From: Eubacterium sp.
GTDB lineage: Bacteria > Bacillota > Clostridia > Lachnospirales > Lachnospiraceae
Reading direction: 5' to 3'
NCBI GenBank assembly: GCA_022796875.1
Contig: JAAWJJ010000004.1
Coordinates: 24,745-88,744 of the forward strand
Length of the DNA stretch: 64,000 nucleotides
The position numbers were made by a program, and so were the translations under genes. Below the pieces are notes generated by a model. The model was given only the letters and a program-made list of their open reading frames with translations. It did no database searches and was not told the DNA's origin. Below, piece after piece: positions 63,667 to 64,000 of this stretch (positions are counted from its first letter, which is position 1; every line of letters starts with the position of its first letter).

Positions 63667-64000
63667 GGTAATATCCTCCGTTTTACTCAGACTTCATCTG
63701 ATTCCTAAACCATAAACATTGTATCTCCTGCAACTGTTTTCATTGAGGATCGTGTGCATTGATTATCATGTGTTTATCATAACATTCCTTTCTCACGATT
63801 TCAATTAGCGTCAAAAACTTTCCGTCAACCCTAACTGTTTTAAAGTTACAGTTCACACCCACGCCATTCGCAAAGGCGCTTCCAGCGCTTTCTCGCTGTT
63901 CCGCAGCTAACTTTGCTCATAAACCGGCGTTCCCTCCGTCAGCACAAATGGAGAAATCATCATGCAAGCATGTGATTATCTCCATATTGGCTGACGAGTG
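63667..64000. other. Right-edge intergenic region with a large hairpin
   Basis: No gene is apparent in 334 bp. At 63937-63996 CGTCAGCACAAATGGAGA...CATGC and GCATGTGATTATCTCCAT...GCTGACG form an imperfect 29-bp inverted repeat with an AA loop. Palindromic GACATGCAAGCATGTC occurs also at 53778-53793. Confidence 0.5.

Overview
The window (about 45% GC by eye) looks like the chromosome of a spore-forming Clostridia species, most likely a Lachnospiraceae-type gut Firmicute. Evidence: a division/wall cluster running into spoIIGA-sigE, a sigma-G gene, a Spo0E-like protein, a T-box thrS, and the rplS-signal peptidase-rbgA-rnhB-ylqG-ylqH-yraN block known from Bacillus/Clostridium. The assignment rests on gene content and order only.

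Layout. 1-6.8 kb: a leftward operon with two large STAND-type regulators (one LuxR-ended, one BTAD-ended), a small protein, and the first 432 residues of an AAA+ ATPase of the type found beside extracellular contractile injection systems; it continues off the left edge. 7.0-8.1 kb: nested inverted repeats and a decayed Rpn-type gene tail. 8.2-20.3 kb: an accessory catabolic island with a two-subunit CoA-transferase, a LuxR-type regulator, an MFS transporter, a BaiCD/BaiH-like flavin/Fe-S enoate reductase, two short-chain dehydrogenases, two paralogous SnoaL/BaiE-like proteins and a YkvI-like transporter. 20.8-28.7 kb: HAD phosphatase, AmmeMemoRadiSam genes, NUDIX hydrolase, a broken Rpn nuclease, a DapF with both catalytic cysteines replaced by serine, and an AraC regulator. 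28.8-46 kb: sporulation sigma factors and the dcw cluster (mraZ to ftsZ), then spo0E-like and lgt. 46-64 kb: housekeeping genes (mog, thrS, purA, rnhB, rbgA, rplS, ychF, recD2), a toxin-antitoxin pair and two copies of a ~180-bp inverted-repeat element.

Most interesting: the 8-20 kb island appears to be a coordinately regulated, bai-like pathway for an unknown (perhaps steroid-like or alicyclic) substrate. Four copies of a motif, ATCACCYRWAATGANCATTT, lie as two inward-facing pairs in its two promoter regions. In three of the four, a -10-like hexamer lies exactly 22 nt downstream of the GGTGAT end. One pair spans 53 bp. The other spans 313 bp but contains a 260-bp MITE-like repeat, and removing that repeat restores exactly 53 bp. 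So a mobile repeat appears to have split a divergent operator. The adjacent 827-residue LuxR-type protein is the obvious candidate regulator.

Other regulatory architecture read directly from sequence: a spoIIG promoter with an abnormally long 21-bp spacer and Spo0A boxes, a sigma-G-type promoter before sigG, and phased MraZ boxes at the mraZ promoter. All identifications are by reading and memory of families; no database search was run.
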